From the NCBI GenBank assembly GCA_017440145.1, contig JAFSHU010000110.1:1-43760 (forward strand): DNA of 43,760 nucleotides, written 5' to 3'. Both the position numbers and the translations under genes were made by a program. Shown here piece after piece: positions 7,815-15,777 of this stretch. Positions within the stretch are counted from its first letter, which is position 1. Each line of letters opens with the position of its first letter. The notes beneath the pieces were generated by a model. That model saw nothing but the letters and a program-made list of their open reading frames with translations. It did no database searches and had not been told where the DNA came from. Source of the DNA: Bacillota bacterium (GTDB lineage Bacteria > Bacillota > Dehalobacteriia > UBA4068).

Positions 7815-8774
7815 ATGCCAAAGCTGCATAGCAAAAAGTATTATTTGTTTTTGGTTATTTTGGTGGCGATTTTTTGGGGGAGCGCTTACCCGATCGTTCG
7901 TTATTTGGTGGCTGGTGGTGTAGATCCTTACTTGGTTGTCAGCATGCGGATTTGGCTGACTTTTTTGTTTTCCGCTGCTTTATTACTATTTTCGCGGCAG
8001 GGCCTGCATTTTCCCCTGTACCGGAAAAATTTTCTGCCCTTTTTTCTCATGAGCCTGACAGGAACCATCGGTTTTTCTTTCTTTATGACTTATGGTCTGG
8101 AATTCTCCACTGCCACAAAATCTTCCATTGTGATTGGCAGCAATCCGATATTGGTCGTGCTTTTTGCGCATCTTTTTCTTCGGGAATCTTTGGGGCTGCG
8201 GAAAGTCCTTGGGGTCTGCGTTGCCATTGCCGGGGTGTTTTTGGCAGTTGGCGGAGGGGATTTTCTTTCCGGGCGTGGGCTGCAGTTTACCCGCTATGAC
8301 CTGATTTTGCTTGCCGGTGCGATATTCTGGGCGGCTCATACCTTACTGAGCCGACATTATGGACATGCTCTGCCTTATCAGGAAGGGCTGTTCTGGATTT
8401 TTGGCCTGGGGGCTATCCTGGCCCTGCCTCTTCTGATCCCACGCGTGCATTTATTGGCGGAGCTCAGCGCGCAGCAGTGGTTCTGGCTACTGTTTTGCGG
8501 GGTCGTCCCCGGTGGGATCTGCTATTTCCTCTGGAACCGTTGCCTTAGTGTATTGGGTGCCTCAACCTGCAGCATTTGTGCCAGCTTTATGCCGGCTTCC
8601 TCCGGGATTCTGGCGGTTCTTTTCCTGGGGGAACCACTGCTTTGGACGCAGGTTGCCGGAACGCTGCTGGTGATCTTTGGTGTGCTTTTGGGTGTGATCC
8701 GCAGTCAATTACCGGTAAATTATGAAACGGGACGCAGTCTTTCTGCGGAGGAAGCAAGGCAGGAGGAAAAATGA
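7815..8774 (+). CDS. EamA/DMT-family transporter
   Basis: This 319-residue integral membrane protein has ten predicted helices arranged as two EamA repeats, the second beginning near residue 165. The first repeat shows IFWGSAYPIVRYLV and the ends of both repeats show the typical FLRESL and FLGEPLL followed by G-x-x-L-I-x-x-G-V helices. Members export metabolites, often amino acids or nucleotide-related compounds; the substrate is not readable. ATG 7815 has AAGGAGAG in front. Its stop overlaps the start of the HAD gene (ATGA), so the two are translationally coupled. Confidence 0.9.
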   Translation: MPKLHSKKYYLFLVILVAIFWGSAYPIVRYLVAGGVDPYLVVSMRIWLTFLFSAALLLFSRQGLHFPLYRKNFLPFFLMSLTGTIGFSFFMTYGLEFSTATKSSIVIGSNPILVVLFAHLFLRESLGLRKVLGVCVAIAGVFLAVGGGDFLSGRGLQFTRYDLILLAGAIFWAAHTLLSRHYGHALPYQEGLFWIFGLGAILALPLLIPRVHLLAELSAQQWFWLLFCGVVPGGICYFLWNRCLSVLGASTCSICASFMPASSGILAVLFLGEPLLWTQVAGTLLVIFGVLLGVIRSQLPVNYETGRSLSAEEARQEEK

Positions 8775-9424
8775 AAGAGCATCTGATCATTTTTGATATG
8801 GATAACACGCTGTTGCAGTCCCATATCGATTTTCCATTGATGAAACAGACCGTCCATGCTTTGCTGGAAAGCCATGGGCTGGAACGATATAAGCGATTCT
8901 CCACTGCCAACACCATTTTGGCATTTACGGATTCGCCGGATTATGATGCGGATTTGGCAAAGCAAATGTGGCATGAGGTTGCCCTGCTGGAAAATGAGGG
9001 ACTGAAGCAGTCGGTTTTGGAACCCCTTGCAACGGAGGCCCTGGCCTATCTGGGAAAATATGCGGAATTGGCGGTTTTAACAAACAATACAGATTACAAT
9101 CTGGAGGAAAATTTGGGTAAGCTGGGCTTGCTGCCGTATCTGAGCTGCGTGGCGGGCCGTGACAGCGTACCCCGTTTGAAACCGGCTCCGGATGGCATGC
9201 TTTGGGTGGCTGCACAGTATCCGCAGATACCCTTGTCCAATGTGATTGCGGTAGGGGATGCCATCAACGATGCCCAGGCGGCTCATGCGGCAGGAATTCC
9301 TTTTGTGGCCTACAACCGCAGCCGCATGGAGGATTGGACAAAGTGGGAGTTTCCTCCCCGGCTGCAGCTTCATGGCTGGGATCGGAGCTCTTGCGACAGA
9401 TTGTTAGCCATGTGGAGGGCTTGA
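8771..9424 (+). CDS. HAD-family phosphatase
   Basis: This 217-residue cytoplasmic HAD hydrolase shows motif I FDMDNTLL (nucleophile D9, acid D11), motif II VLTNNTD, motif III lysine in LKPAPDG and motif IV GDAINDAQAA. The helical cap after motif I places it near phosphoglycolate phosphatase-like enzymes. It overlaps the transporter gene by four bases and is followed one base later by the next gene, so it belongs to the same unit. The substrate is unknown. Confidence 0.85.
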   Translation: MKEHLIIFDMDNTLLQSHIDFPLMKQTVHALLESHGLERYKRFSTANTILAFTDSPDYDADLAKQMWHEVALLENEGLKQSVLEPLATEALAYLGKYAELAVLTNNTDYNLEENLGKLGLLPYLSCVAGRDSVPRLKPAPDGMLWVAAQYPQIPLSNVIAVGDAINDAQAAHAAGIPFVAYNRSRMEDWTKWEFPPRLQLHGWDRSSCDRLLAMWRA

Positions 9425-9425
9425 T

Positions 9426-10301
9426 ATGGCGATGTACCGTATCAAAAAATTTGAGGATGCGGAGCCTGCTTCTATTTATCCGGAAGCTGAATACTGGCGG
9501 GAAACCCGTCCCGGGCAAGAGCGGGATCTGGATTTTGAGGAAATTGCAGACTTGAATGCTGCCAGCGAAGGGGTGGAGGAAGAGGAGCTTGAGCCCATTC
9601 GCTCCTTCCGTTCCAGAGTTTTGACTGCAGGTATTGCCGCTGTTTTGATCCTGGCTTTTGCCGTTTGGATCGGCTATTCTCTTTTTCCGCAGCGCTTTGA
9701 TTTCTCTCACTTGATCCGCTCTGCGCAGTTATCTCAGGATGAATCGCTCTCTGCATTGCAAAAGGCAGTGGTGGTAATCGAATCCACTGCCGGCAGCGGA
9801 ACGGGTTTTAATATCAGCCCGGATGGGATGATCGTCACAAATGCACATGTGGTTAAGGATGGCGGCATTCTGACGATTTCTTTCAGCCGGGAGGCTGGGG
9901 GGCAGGTTTTTTCTACGCGGGAGTATAAGCGAATCGAAGGTGTGGATCTGGCGCTCATTCCCATAGAAGGGGAGGATTTGCCGGCAGTGGCCCTGGCAGA
10001 GCAGCCAATAGAAAGTTTGGATCCCCGGGAAGAGAATTTGATTTTTATCGGAAGCCCTTTGGGCTACGACTGGACAATTTCAGAAGGGCAGCTGTGGGGA
10101 ATCGTCCCCATGGACGGCAGCGCTGCGATCTATTTCCATGGCCCGGTTCACCCAGGTTCCAGCGGTTCTCCGCTGTTTAATGAGCAGGCTCAGGTGATCG
10201 GCGTGGTTTACGCGATGCTGGGCAGGAAAGAAGACCAGCAAGGGCTGGCAGTTCCCATTTCATATTTGATTGAGGCTATGGAGGAAATGAAGAGTGAATA
10301 G
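9426..10301 (+). CDS. Membrane-anchored trypsin-like serine protease
   Basis: The 291-residue protein has an acidic cytoplasmic N-terminus of about 60 residues, one membrane segment (about 66-87) and an outward S1C protease domain. The triad is H141 (TNAHVV), D174 (GVDLAL) and S246 (PGSSGSP). The active-site motif reads GSSGS rather than GNSGG, which is a mild change, and no PDZ domain follows. The sequence differs clearly from the protease at 4233, so they are not recent copies. ATG 9426 has GGAGGG upstream. It overlaps lysA by eight bases. Confidence 0.8.
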   Translation: MAMYRIKKFEDAEPASIYPEAEYWRETRPGQERDLDFEEIADLNAASEGVEEEELEPIRSFRSRVLTAGIAAVLILAFAVWIGYSLFPQRFDFSHLIRSAQLSQDESLSALQKAVVVIESTAGSGTGFNISPDGMIVTNAHVVKDGGILTISFSREAGGQVFSTREYKRIEGVDLALIPIEGEDLPAVALAEQPIESLDPREENLIFIGSPLGYDWTISEGQLWGIVPMDGSAAIYFHGPVHPGSSGSPLFNEQAQVIGVVYAMLGRKEDQQGLAVPISYLIEAMEEMKSE

Positions 10302-11550
10302 CAAAAGATTGCCCTGTAGTGGGGATAAATTAGAATTGTTGGCAAGTGAATTTGGTACGCCTTTTCACATTTATGATGAAGCTGCGATCCGCAGCAATGC
10401 CCGGAAGCTGCTGAAAGCCTTCTCCTGGGCACCCAGATTCAAGGAGTATTATGCGGTGAAGGCTTTACCCAATCCCTATATTCTGGAAATATTGGCAGAG
10501 GAAGGCTGTGGAGCGGACTGCAGCTCCCTTGCAGAGCTTATGCTGGCGAAGGCAGTTGGCTTGGCCGGGAGTGATGTATGCCTGACCTCCAATGATACCC
10601 CATTGGTTGAGTTCCAGACAGCTCTGGAAATGAACAGCATCATCAACCTGGATGATATCACGCATATTGATTACCTGCTCAGCAAGGCCCGTTTGCCGGA
10701 ATTGGTATCTTTCCGCTATAATCCGGGCCCGCTTCGAAAAGGTGGCAACGAAATTATTGGCTACCCGGAGCAGGCGAAATACGGAATGACCGGTACGCAG
10801 CTTTTGGAGGCCATCGCCATCTGCCGCGATCTGGGTGTGGAGCGTTTTGGCATTCACACTATGATCGTATCCAATGAATTGCAAGCAGACTATTTCCGGG
10901 ATACGGCTGTGATGATGTTTGATATGGCCACGAAGATCAAAAAAATCATGGGCATATCCGTGGAATTCATCAATCTGGGCGGCGGCATCGGCATCCCCTA
11001 TACACAGGAAGAGGCTCCCGTGGATCTGCTGGGGCTGGGGAATAAGATCCGTTTGGCTTATGAAGAAATTATGCTTCCTGCCGGGCTGGGAAATGTGGCC
11101 CTTTGCATGGAGAGTGGACGTATGATGACCGGCCCTTACGGCTGGCTTGTCAGCCGGGCGATCCATAGAAAGGAAATTTATAAAAACTACATCGGACTGG
11201 ATGCCAGCATGGCAGATCTGATGAGACCCGCGCTTTATGGGGCCTACCATCATATTACGGTTGTTGGCAAGGAAGATCTTCCGAAGGATCATATTTACGA
11301 TATTACCGGTTCTCTTTGTGAGAATAACGATAAGTTTGCCATTGATCGAGAACTGCCAAAGGTTGACGTGGGGGACCTTCTGGTTATCCATGATACGGGT
11401 GCCCATGGCCATGCAATGGGATTTAACTATAACGGAAAATTGCGCTCCAAGGAGCTGCTTTTGAAAACAGACGGCAGCGTAAAGTTGATTCGCAGAGCAG
11501 AAACGATTGACGATTACTTTGCAACTCTGGATTACCCCGGCTTGGTTTAG
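10294..11550 (+). CDS. lysA: Diaminopimelate decarboxylase
   Basis: This 418-residue fold-type III PLP decarboxylase converts meso-diaminopimelate to L-lysine. PLP lysine K56 is in YYAVKALPNP, the phosphate-binding loop is LGGGIGIPY, and CENND and TGAHGHAMGFNYNGK form the C-terminal active-site parts. The usual H-x-G-S motif reads GIHTMIVSNE, seen in a divergent LysA branch, so a related substrate cannot be excluded. Start GTG 10294 lies 9 bases after GGAGG and inside the end of the protease gene. dapF is 17 kb away in the same window. Confidence 0.85.
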   Translation: MNSKRLPCSGDKLELLASEFGTPFHIYDEAAIRSNARKLLKAFSWAPRFKEYYAVKALPNPYILEILAEEGCGADCSSLAELMLAKAVGLAGSDVCLTSNDTPLVEFQTALEMNSIINLDDITHIDYLLSKARLPELVSFRYNPGPLRKGGNEIIGYPEQAKYGMTGTQLLEAIAICRDLGVERFGIHTMIVSNELQADYFRDTAVMMFDMATKIKKIMGISVEFINLGGGIGIPYTQEEAPVDLLGLGNKIRLAYEEIMLPAGLGNVALCMESGRMMTGPYGWLVSRAIHRKEIYKNYIGLDASMADLMRPALYGAYHHITVVGKEDLPKDHIYDITGSLCENNDKFAIDRELPKVDVGDLLVIHDTGAHGHAMGFNYNGKLRSKELLLKTDGSVKLIRRAETIDDYFATLDYPGLV

Positions 11551-11647
11551 CTATTCTCCCGGCAAAGAAGAAACAAACAGAAGGGGAAAGCCTGGTTTAT
11601 GGCGAAAATTTAAGTGCTTTTTACTCTCTATTTTTGGTGAGGCTGCT

Positions 11648-12268
11648 ATGAGAAGAGGAAAGCTTATTACGTTTGAAGGTATCGATGGCTGCGGAAAGAG
11701 CCTGATGGTGAAAAAGCTGAGCCACTGGCTTCGTAAGCGGGGCTGCGAGGTGGAAACCACTCTGGAACCCGGCTGGGGAGAGATGGGAAAATCCATCCGC
11801 AAGCTTTTGCTGAACAGCGCCTTCGGCTCTATGGATGATCGGACGGAGGCTCTGCTTTATGCAGCGGATCGCGCCAACCATTGCGCCGCTTTTATCTTAC
11901 CGCAGCTGGAGGCGGGGAAGATCGTTCTTTGCGATCGTTTCTTTGATTCCACCCTGGCCTATCAGGGCTATGGGCGGGGCTTGGATCTGGATGCTTTAGG
12001 GGCTTTGCAGCAGTTTGCCATAGGCGATGTATATCCGGATTTAACAGTTTTTCTTCGTGTCCCCGTAGAAGTTTCTTTTTCCCGGATGCATGGAAAAAAG
12101 GATCGCCTTGAGCAGGAAGACCAGGCCTTCTTTGAGCGGGTTTTGGCGGGCTATGATGCTTTGGCTGCCCGGGAACCCCAGCGTTTCCGGGTGATTGATT
12201 CCAGCCGCCCCATCGATAAAGTTTTTTCCAATGTGATACAGGCAGTTTTGCCTTTGGTAAAGGAATAA
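11648..12268 (+). CDS. tmk: Thymidylate kinase
   Basis: The 206-residue enzyme phosphorylates dTMP to dTDP. The P-loop is FEGIDGCGKS (Walker A 11-18), the DR motif is CDRFFDST and the TMP-binding segment is AYQGYGRGLD. ATG 11648 with GGTGAGG is the right start; the frame is open upstream into lysA but that part is not Tmk-like. It heads the conserved tmk-holB-ricT-yabA-trmN6-rsmI-metG-tatD block. Bacillus yaaQ and yaaR, normally between tmk and holB, are absent. Confidence 0.95.
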   Translation: MRRGKLITFEGIDGCGKSLMVKKLSHWLRKRGCEVETTLEPGWGEMGKSIRKLLLNSAFGSMDDRTEALLYAADRANHCAAFILPQLEAGKIVLCDRFFDSTLAYQGYGRGLDLDALGALQQFAIGDVYPDLTVFLRVPVEVSFSRMHGKKDRLEQEDQAFFERVLAGYDALAAREPQRFRVIDSSRPIDKVFSNVIQAVLPLVKE

Positions 12269-12270
12269 TT

Positions 12271-13077
12271 ATGTCTGCGTTCACTGTTTTACATCCATAT
12301 TTGCGCCAGCAGCTTAGGGCGAAGCATTTGTTTCATGCCTATATTTTTAGCGGCAGCGAAGCTGCAGAACAGGCAAAGGCCCTATCTGCGGCGCTGGAAT
12401 GCCTGAAGCCCCGGGAGGATGGCGAGGCCTGCGGCAGCTGCCATTCCTGCCGGAATATTACGCTGAATGTGCATCCCGATGTGCGCTGGCTGGAGCCCCA
12501 GGGGGCTCAGCATAAGGTAGAGGCTATCCGGGAACTGGTAGCCAATGCGGGATTAAGCCGAATGGCGGGCGCATTTAAAGTGTATATCCTGAACCAAGCG
12601 GAAAACATCACCCTGGAAGGGGCAAACACCCTGCTGAAGCTTTTGGAGGAGCCGGTTCCCAATACGGTTTTGATTCTGATCGCGGAGCAGCCGGATCAGC
12701 TGCTGCCAACCATTATCAGCCGTTGCCAGCAGTTTTCTTTTGGTGCTGAGCGAGCAGCGGCAGCCCCGGATGCGGCCCTGACAGAAGCGGCTTTTTCTTT
12801 TCTTTCTGTTTTGCCGCAGCTTCCCCTGTATCAGGTTTTGCAGCGCGCCAGGGATTATGAGAAGGATCGCCCCGGGCAAAGCGCATTCCTTTTTGCTATG
12901 CTGGAATGCCTGCATGAGCGGGCGAAGGGTAAAAACAGCCTGGATTGGAGTCGTTCTGCAGCCTTGGCTGCTGCGGATATGCTGGAAGAAAGCATTGACC
13001 AGCTGAACCGTGGAATGAATCAAAAATTGCTGATGGATGTTACCTACCTGCACCTGCGGCAAATTTGTATGCAATAA
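12271..13077 (+). CDS. holB: DNA polymerase III subunit delta'
   Basis: The 268-residue clamp-loader subunit opens with the HAYIFSGSEAAEQA segment, has a cysteine cluster (CGSCHSCRNI) and the AAA+ core motifs EAIREL, KVYILNQAENIT and NTLLKLLEEPVPNT, with the sensor region TIISRCQQF. The Walker A loop is degenerate (no GKT/S), as expected for delta', which does not hydrolyse ATP. It starts two bases after tmk. It acts in the cytoplasmic replisome. Confidence 0.95.
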   Translation: MSAFTVLHPYLRQQLRAKHLFHAYIFSGSEAAEQAKALSAALECLKPREDGEACGSCHSCRNITLNVHPDVRWLEPQGAQHKVEAIRELVANAGLSRMAGAFKVYILNQAENITLEGANTLLKLLEEPVPNTVLILIAEQPDQLLPTIISRCQQFSFGAERAAAAPDAALTEAAFSFLSVLPQLPLYQVLQRARDYEKDRPGQSAFLFAMLECLHERAKGKNSLDWSRSAALAAADMLEESIDQLNRGMNQKLLMDVTYLHLRQICMQ

Positions 13078-13106
13078 TTGCTAATTTCCGTGAAATGCGG
13101 TATAAT
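13078..13106 (+). promoter_or_regulatory. Internal promoter before ricT
   Basis: TTGCTA (13078-13083), 17 bp, TATAAT (13101-13106). It starts directly at the holB stop and would give ricT and downstream genes a second transcript. Confidence 0.75.
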
Positions 13107-13138
13107 ATATTTGGTAAGAATTTCTTTTAGGAGGAACA

Positions 13139-13855
13139 ATGACCAATATTGTAGGTGTCCGTTTTAAAAAGAACGGTAAGATATATTATTTTCACCCCCA
13201 GAATCTGCCGATTCAGCTCCACGATCATGTGATCGTGGAAACCGCCCGTGGTTTGGAATTTGGGGAGGTTGTTCTGGGTCCAAAGGATGTCCCGGAGGAG
13301 GAGCTGGTCAGCCCGCTGAAAGACGTATTGCGCATCGCGACAGAAGAGGATCGGCAAAAGCATGAGAGCAATCTGGCTGCAGAAAAAGAAGCCTTTGATA
13401 TCTGCCAGAAGAAAATTGCTCTGCATAAACTGCCAATTAATTTGGTTGAGGTATCCTATACCTTTGATGTAAGTAAAATTGTTTTTTATTTTACTGCAGA
13501 AGGCCGCGTGGATTTTCGGGAGCTGGTGAAGGATTTGGCAGCTGTGTTCCGGACCCGCATTGAGCTGCGGCAGATCGGTGTGCGCGATCAGGCAAAGGTG
13601 GTCGGCGGGATCGGTAGCTGCGGACGTGTCCTTTGCTGCCACAGTGTTTTGGGCGAATTCCAGCCGGTTTCTATCAAGATGGCAAAAAAGCAAAATCTTT
13701 CTTTGAATCCGGCGAAGATTTCCGGCGTTTGTGGCCGTCTTATGTGCTGCCTGAAATTTGAAAACTATGATGATCTGCCTTGCAAAAAGAAAGCCAAGGT
13801 TTATGATATCCCGCCGGAGGATGATGATATGATCATAATCGAGGACGAGGATTAA
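13139..13855 (+). CDS. ricT: RicT/YaaT, PSP1-domain iron-sulfur regulator
   Basis: The 238-residue protein carries a PSP1 domain with the YaaT cysteine sets GSCGRVLCC (C161, C166, C167) and GVCGRLMCC (C198, C203, C204). In B. subtilis RicT works with RicA and RicF in a Fe-S complex that assists RNase Y in mRNA maturation and affects sporulation, competence and biofilm. The other partners are not in this window. ATG 13139 follows AGGAGG. The gene has its own promoter and leads into yabA three bases later. Confidence 0.95.
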   Translation: MTNIVGVRFKKNGKIYYFHPQNLPIQLHDHVIVETARGLEFGEVVLGPKDVPEEELVSPLKDVLRIATEEDRQKHESNLAAEKEAFDICQKKIALHKLPINLVEVSYTFDVSKIVFYFTAEGRVDFRELVKDLAAVFRTRIELRQIGVRDQAKVVGGIGSCGRVLCCHSVLGEFQPVSIKMAKKQNLSLNPAKISGVCGRLMCCLKFENYDDLPCKKKAKVYDIPPEDDDMIIIEDED

Positions 13856-13858
13856 AGT

Positions 13859-14137
13859 ATGAGCTTGTATCAGGAATTGATGCAATGGCAGGAAGAGCTG
13901 AATGATCTTCTCCGGCGGGGAGATGAATTGACCCAGAGGGTCGCGGAGCTGGAAAGACAAAATGCCAACCTGCAAAAACGTCTGGTGGAAGGAAGCTATC
14001 AAAGCAACGGCTTTGATGCCCTGGCAAACCTTTATGATGAAGGCTTTCATATCTGCCCGGGAAGTTTTGGCCAGAGCCGGGAAGAAGATTGCCTGTTTTG
14101 CCTTAATTTTTTGCTGCATAAAGGGAAAAAAGCATGA
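13859..14137 (+). CDS. yabA: YabA, replication initiation control protein
   Basis: This 92-residue protein has an N-terminal leucine-rich coiled coil (about 1-45) and a C-terminal zinc site built from H64, C66, C78 and C81 ([19 protein letters not shown]). YabA bridges DnaA and the beta clamp DnaN and limits re-initiation at oriC in Firmicutes. It is somewhat shorter than the 119-residue Bacillus protein, mainly in the linker. Its stop overlaps the trmN6 start (ATGA). Confidence 0.95.
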   Translation: MSLYQELMQWQEELNDLLRRGDELTQRVAELERQNANLQKRLVEGSYQSNGFDALANLYDEGFHICPGSFGQSREEDCLFCLNFLLHKGKKA

Positions 14138-14883
14138 GTCTGCCTTTATTGGGAAATGAAGAACGAATTGATGATTTATATTGCCAGGGGCTGAAAGTGA
14201 TCCAAAGTGCTTCCGCCCCTGGTTTTAGTATTGATGCGGTTCTGCTGGCTGATTTTGCGAAAGTGAAAGTCGGGGAGCAGCTTATTGATCTGGGGACGGG
14301 TACAGCTGTGATTGCCCTTCTTCTGGCAGGGAAGCAGCCTCAATGCCAGGTGCATGGTCTGGAGCTGATGGCGGATATGGCAGATATGGCTTCCCGCAGT
14401 GTGGCTCTGAATGGGCTGGCAGAACGGGTTCATATTCGGCAGGGAGATATCCGTGATGCACAGGAGCTGTATGGCCGCTCTGTTTTCGATGTGGTGGTCT
14501 CCAACCCACCTTATTATAAAGTTGGGGCCGGGAAAATCAGCAGTGATCCTTTGCGGGCAGCTGCCCGGTCAGAGCATTACTGCTCTTTGGATGCACTTCT
14601 GGATAGCGTGGCAGCACTCCTGAAGCCTTTGGGGCGTTTCTACATTGTACACAGAGCAGAGCGTTTGGGCGAATTGCTGGTCTCTGCCGAAAAAAGGCAG
14701 CTTCACTGTGTTCGTTTGCGTATGGTGCAGCCCAAAGCCGAACGCCCCGCCAATCTTCTGCTGGCGCAGTTTTCTTTGGGTGGAAGAGAGCAGCTTTCTG
14801 TCGAAGCGCCATTGGTCGTTTATCAGGCAGAAAATATTTATTCCGAGGAAATGAAGCAGATTTACCAGGGCAGGGAGGGCTAA
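14134..14883 (+). CDS. yabB: tRNA1(Val) adenine-37 N6-methyltransferase-like (YabB)
   Basis: This 249-residue Rossmann-fold methyltransferase has SAM motif [14 protein letters not shown] (52 onward) and catalytic NPPY at 124-127, which marks N6-adenine or N5-glutamine methylation. Context between yabA and rsmI matches Bacillus yabB/trmN6. The small GIY-YIG gene yazA that usually follows is missing. The start overlaps yabA by four bases; rsmI begins one base after its stop. Confidence 0.9.
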   Translation: MSLPLLGNEERIDDLYCQGLKVIQSASAPGFSIDAVLLADFAKVKVGEQLIDLGTGTAVIALLLAGKQPQCQVHGLELMADMADMASRSVALNGLAERVHIRQGDIRDAQELYGRSVFDVVVSNPPYYKVGAGKISSDPLRAAARSEHYCSLDALLDSVAALLKPLGRFYIVHRAERLGELLVSAEKRQLHCVRLRMVQPKAERPANLLLAQFSLGGREQLSVEAPLVVYQAENIYSEEMKQIYQGREG

Positions 14884-14884
14884 G

Positions 14885-15715
14885 ATGAGCGGCACTTTAT
14901 ATATCGTGGCAACACCGATTGGAAACCTGGAAGATATTAGCTTTCGGGCTTTGCGCATCCTTCGGGAAGTGGATATCATCGCTGCGGAGGATACCAGAGT
15001 CAGCCGAAAGCTGCTCAATCATTTTGAGATCAAAAAGCCGCTGATCAGCTATTATGAACATAACAAGACCCTGCGGGAACAAGCTTTGATGGAGCTTTTG
15101 CTGGAAGGAAAGGATCTGGCCTTGATTTCAGATGCGGGAACACCGGCGATTTCTGATCCGGGGCAGGATCTGGTACAGGCTGCAGCTGCCCGGAATATCC
15201 CGGTGGTTGTTCTCCCCGGCGCCAGTGCTATGCTGACGGCTTTGGTGGGAAGCGCTCTTGATACCGGGCGTTTTTGTTTTGAGGGCTTTCTGCCGCGGGA
15301 TAAAAAGGAACGCAGGGAGCGTTTGCAGGAATTGCGGGCAGAGAAACGCACCATGATTTTTTATGAGGCACCGCATCGTTTGAAGACGATTCTCGCGGAT
15401 ATGCAGGAGGCCTGGGGGGCTGAGAGAAGAATCAGCGCCGGCCGGGAGCTGACCAAGCTCCATGAGGAGATGCTGCGCGGCACCATCGGGGAGCTGTGCC
15501 AGCTATATGCCCAACAGGAACCCCGGGGGGAATATGTTTTGGTCGTTGCCGGGGCAGAGGAGGAGGCTCCGGAGGAGATTGATCCGGAGCTGATTGCCGG
15601 GGAGCTGGATTCTCTGCTGGAATCCGGGATGCCGAGAAAAGAGGCCGCGCGGATTTTGGCGGATCGTTATGGTATGAAGGTGCGGGATATCTATCAAATG
15701 GGCTTAAAGAATTGA
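14885..15715 (+). CDS. rsmI: 16S rRNA cytidine-1402 2'-O-methyltransferase
   Basis: The 276-residue SAM enzyme has the tetrapyrrole-methylase fold: VATPIGNLEDISFRALR at the N-terminus, AEDTRVSRKLL, ISDAGTPAISDPG and VVLPGASAMLTALVGSAL. RsmI methylates C1402 in the ribosomal P site. The C-terminal tail includes the usual small helical domain. It is translated directly after yabB, and the metG promoter overlaps its last codons. Confidence 0.95.
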   Translation: MSGTLYIVATPIGNLEDISFRALRILREVDIIAAEDTRVSRKLLNHFEIKKPLISYYEHNKTLREQALMELLLEGKDLALISDAGTPAISDPGQDLVQAAAARNIPVVVLPGASAMLTALVGSALDTGRFCFEGFLPRDKKERRERLQELRAEKRTMIFYEAPHRLKTILADMQEAWGAERRISAGRELTKLHEEMLRGTIGELCQLYAQQEPRGEYVLVVAGAEEEAPEEIDPELIAGELDSLLESGMPRKEAARILADRYGMKVRDIYQMGLKN

Positions 15716-15740
15716 CATCCCGCAGTGAAATTGCTAAAAT
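15712..15740 (+). promoter_or_regulatory. Promoter of metG
   Basis: TTGACA (15712-15717), 17 bp, TAAAAT (15735-15740). The leader is only about 30 bases, so there is no room for a T-box, unlike many Firmicute aminoacyl-tRNA synthetase genes. Confidence 0.85.
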
Positions 15741-15777
15741 TAAATGGTTATACTAAATATGTTCGGAGGCAGCTAAA

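Noticed and set aside
13127-14119. 330-codon minus-strand frame opposite ricT and yabA
   Set aside because: ricT and yabA are unambiguous; the antisense frame spans both and has no signal of its own.
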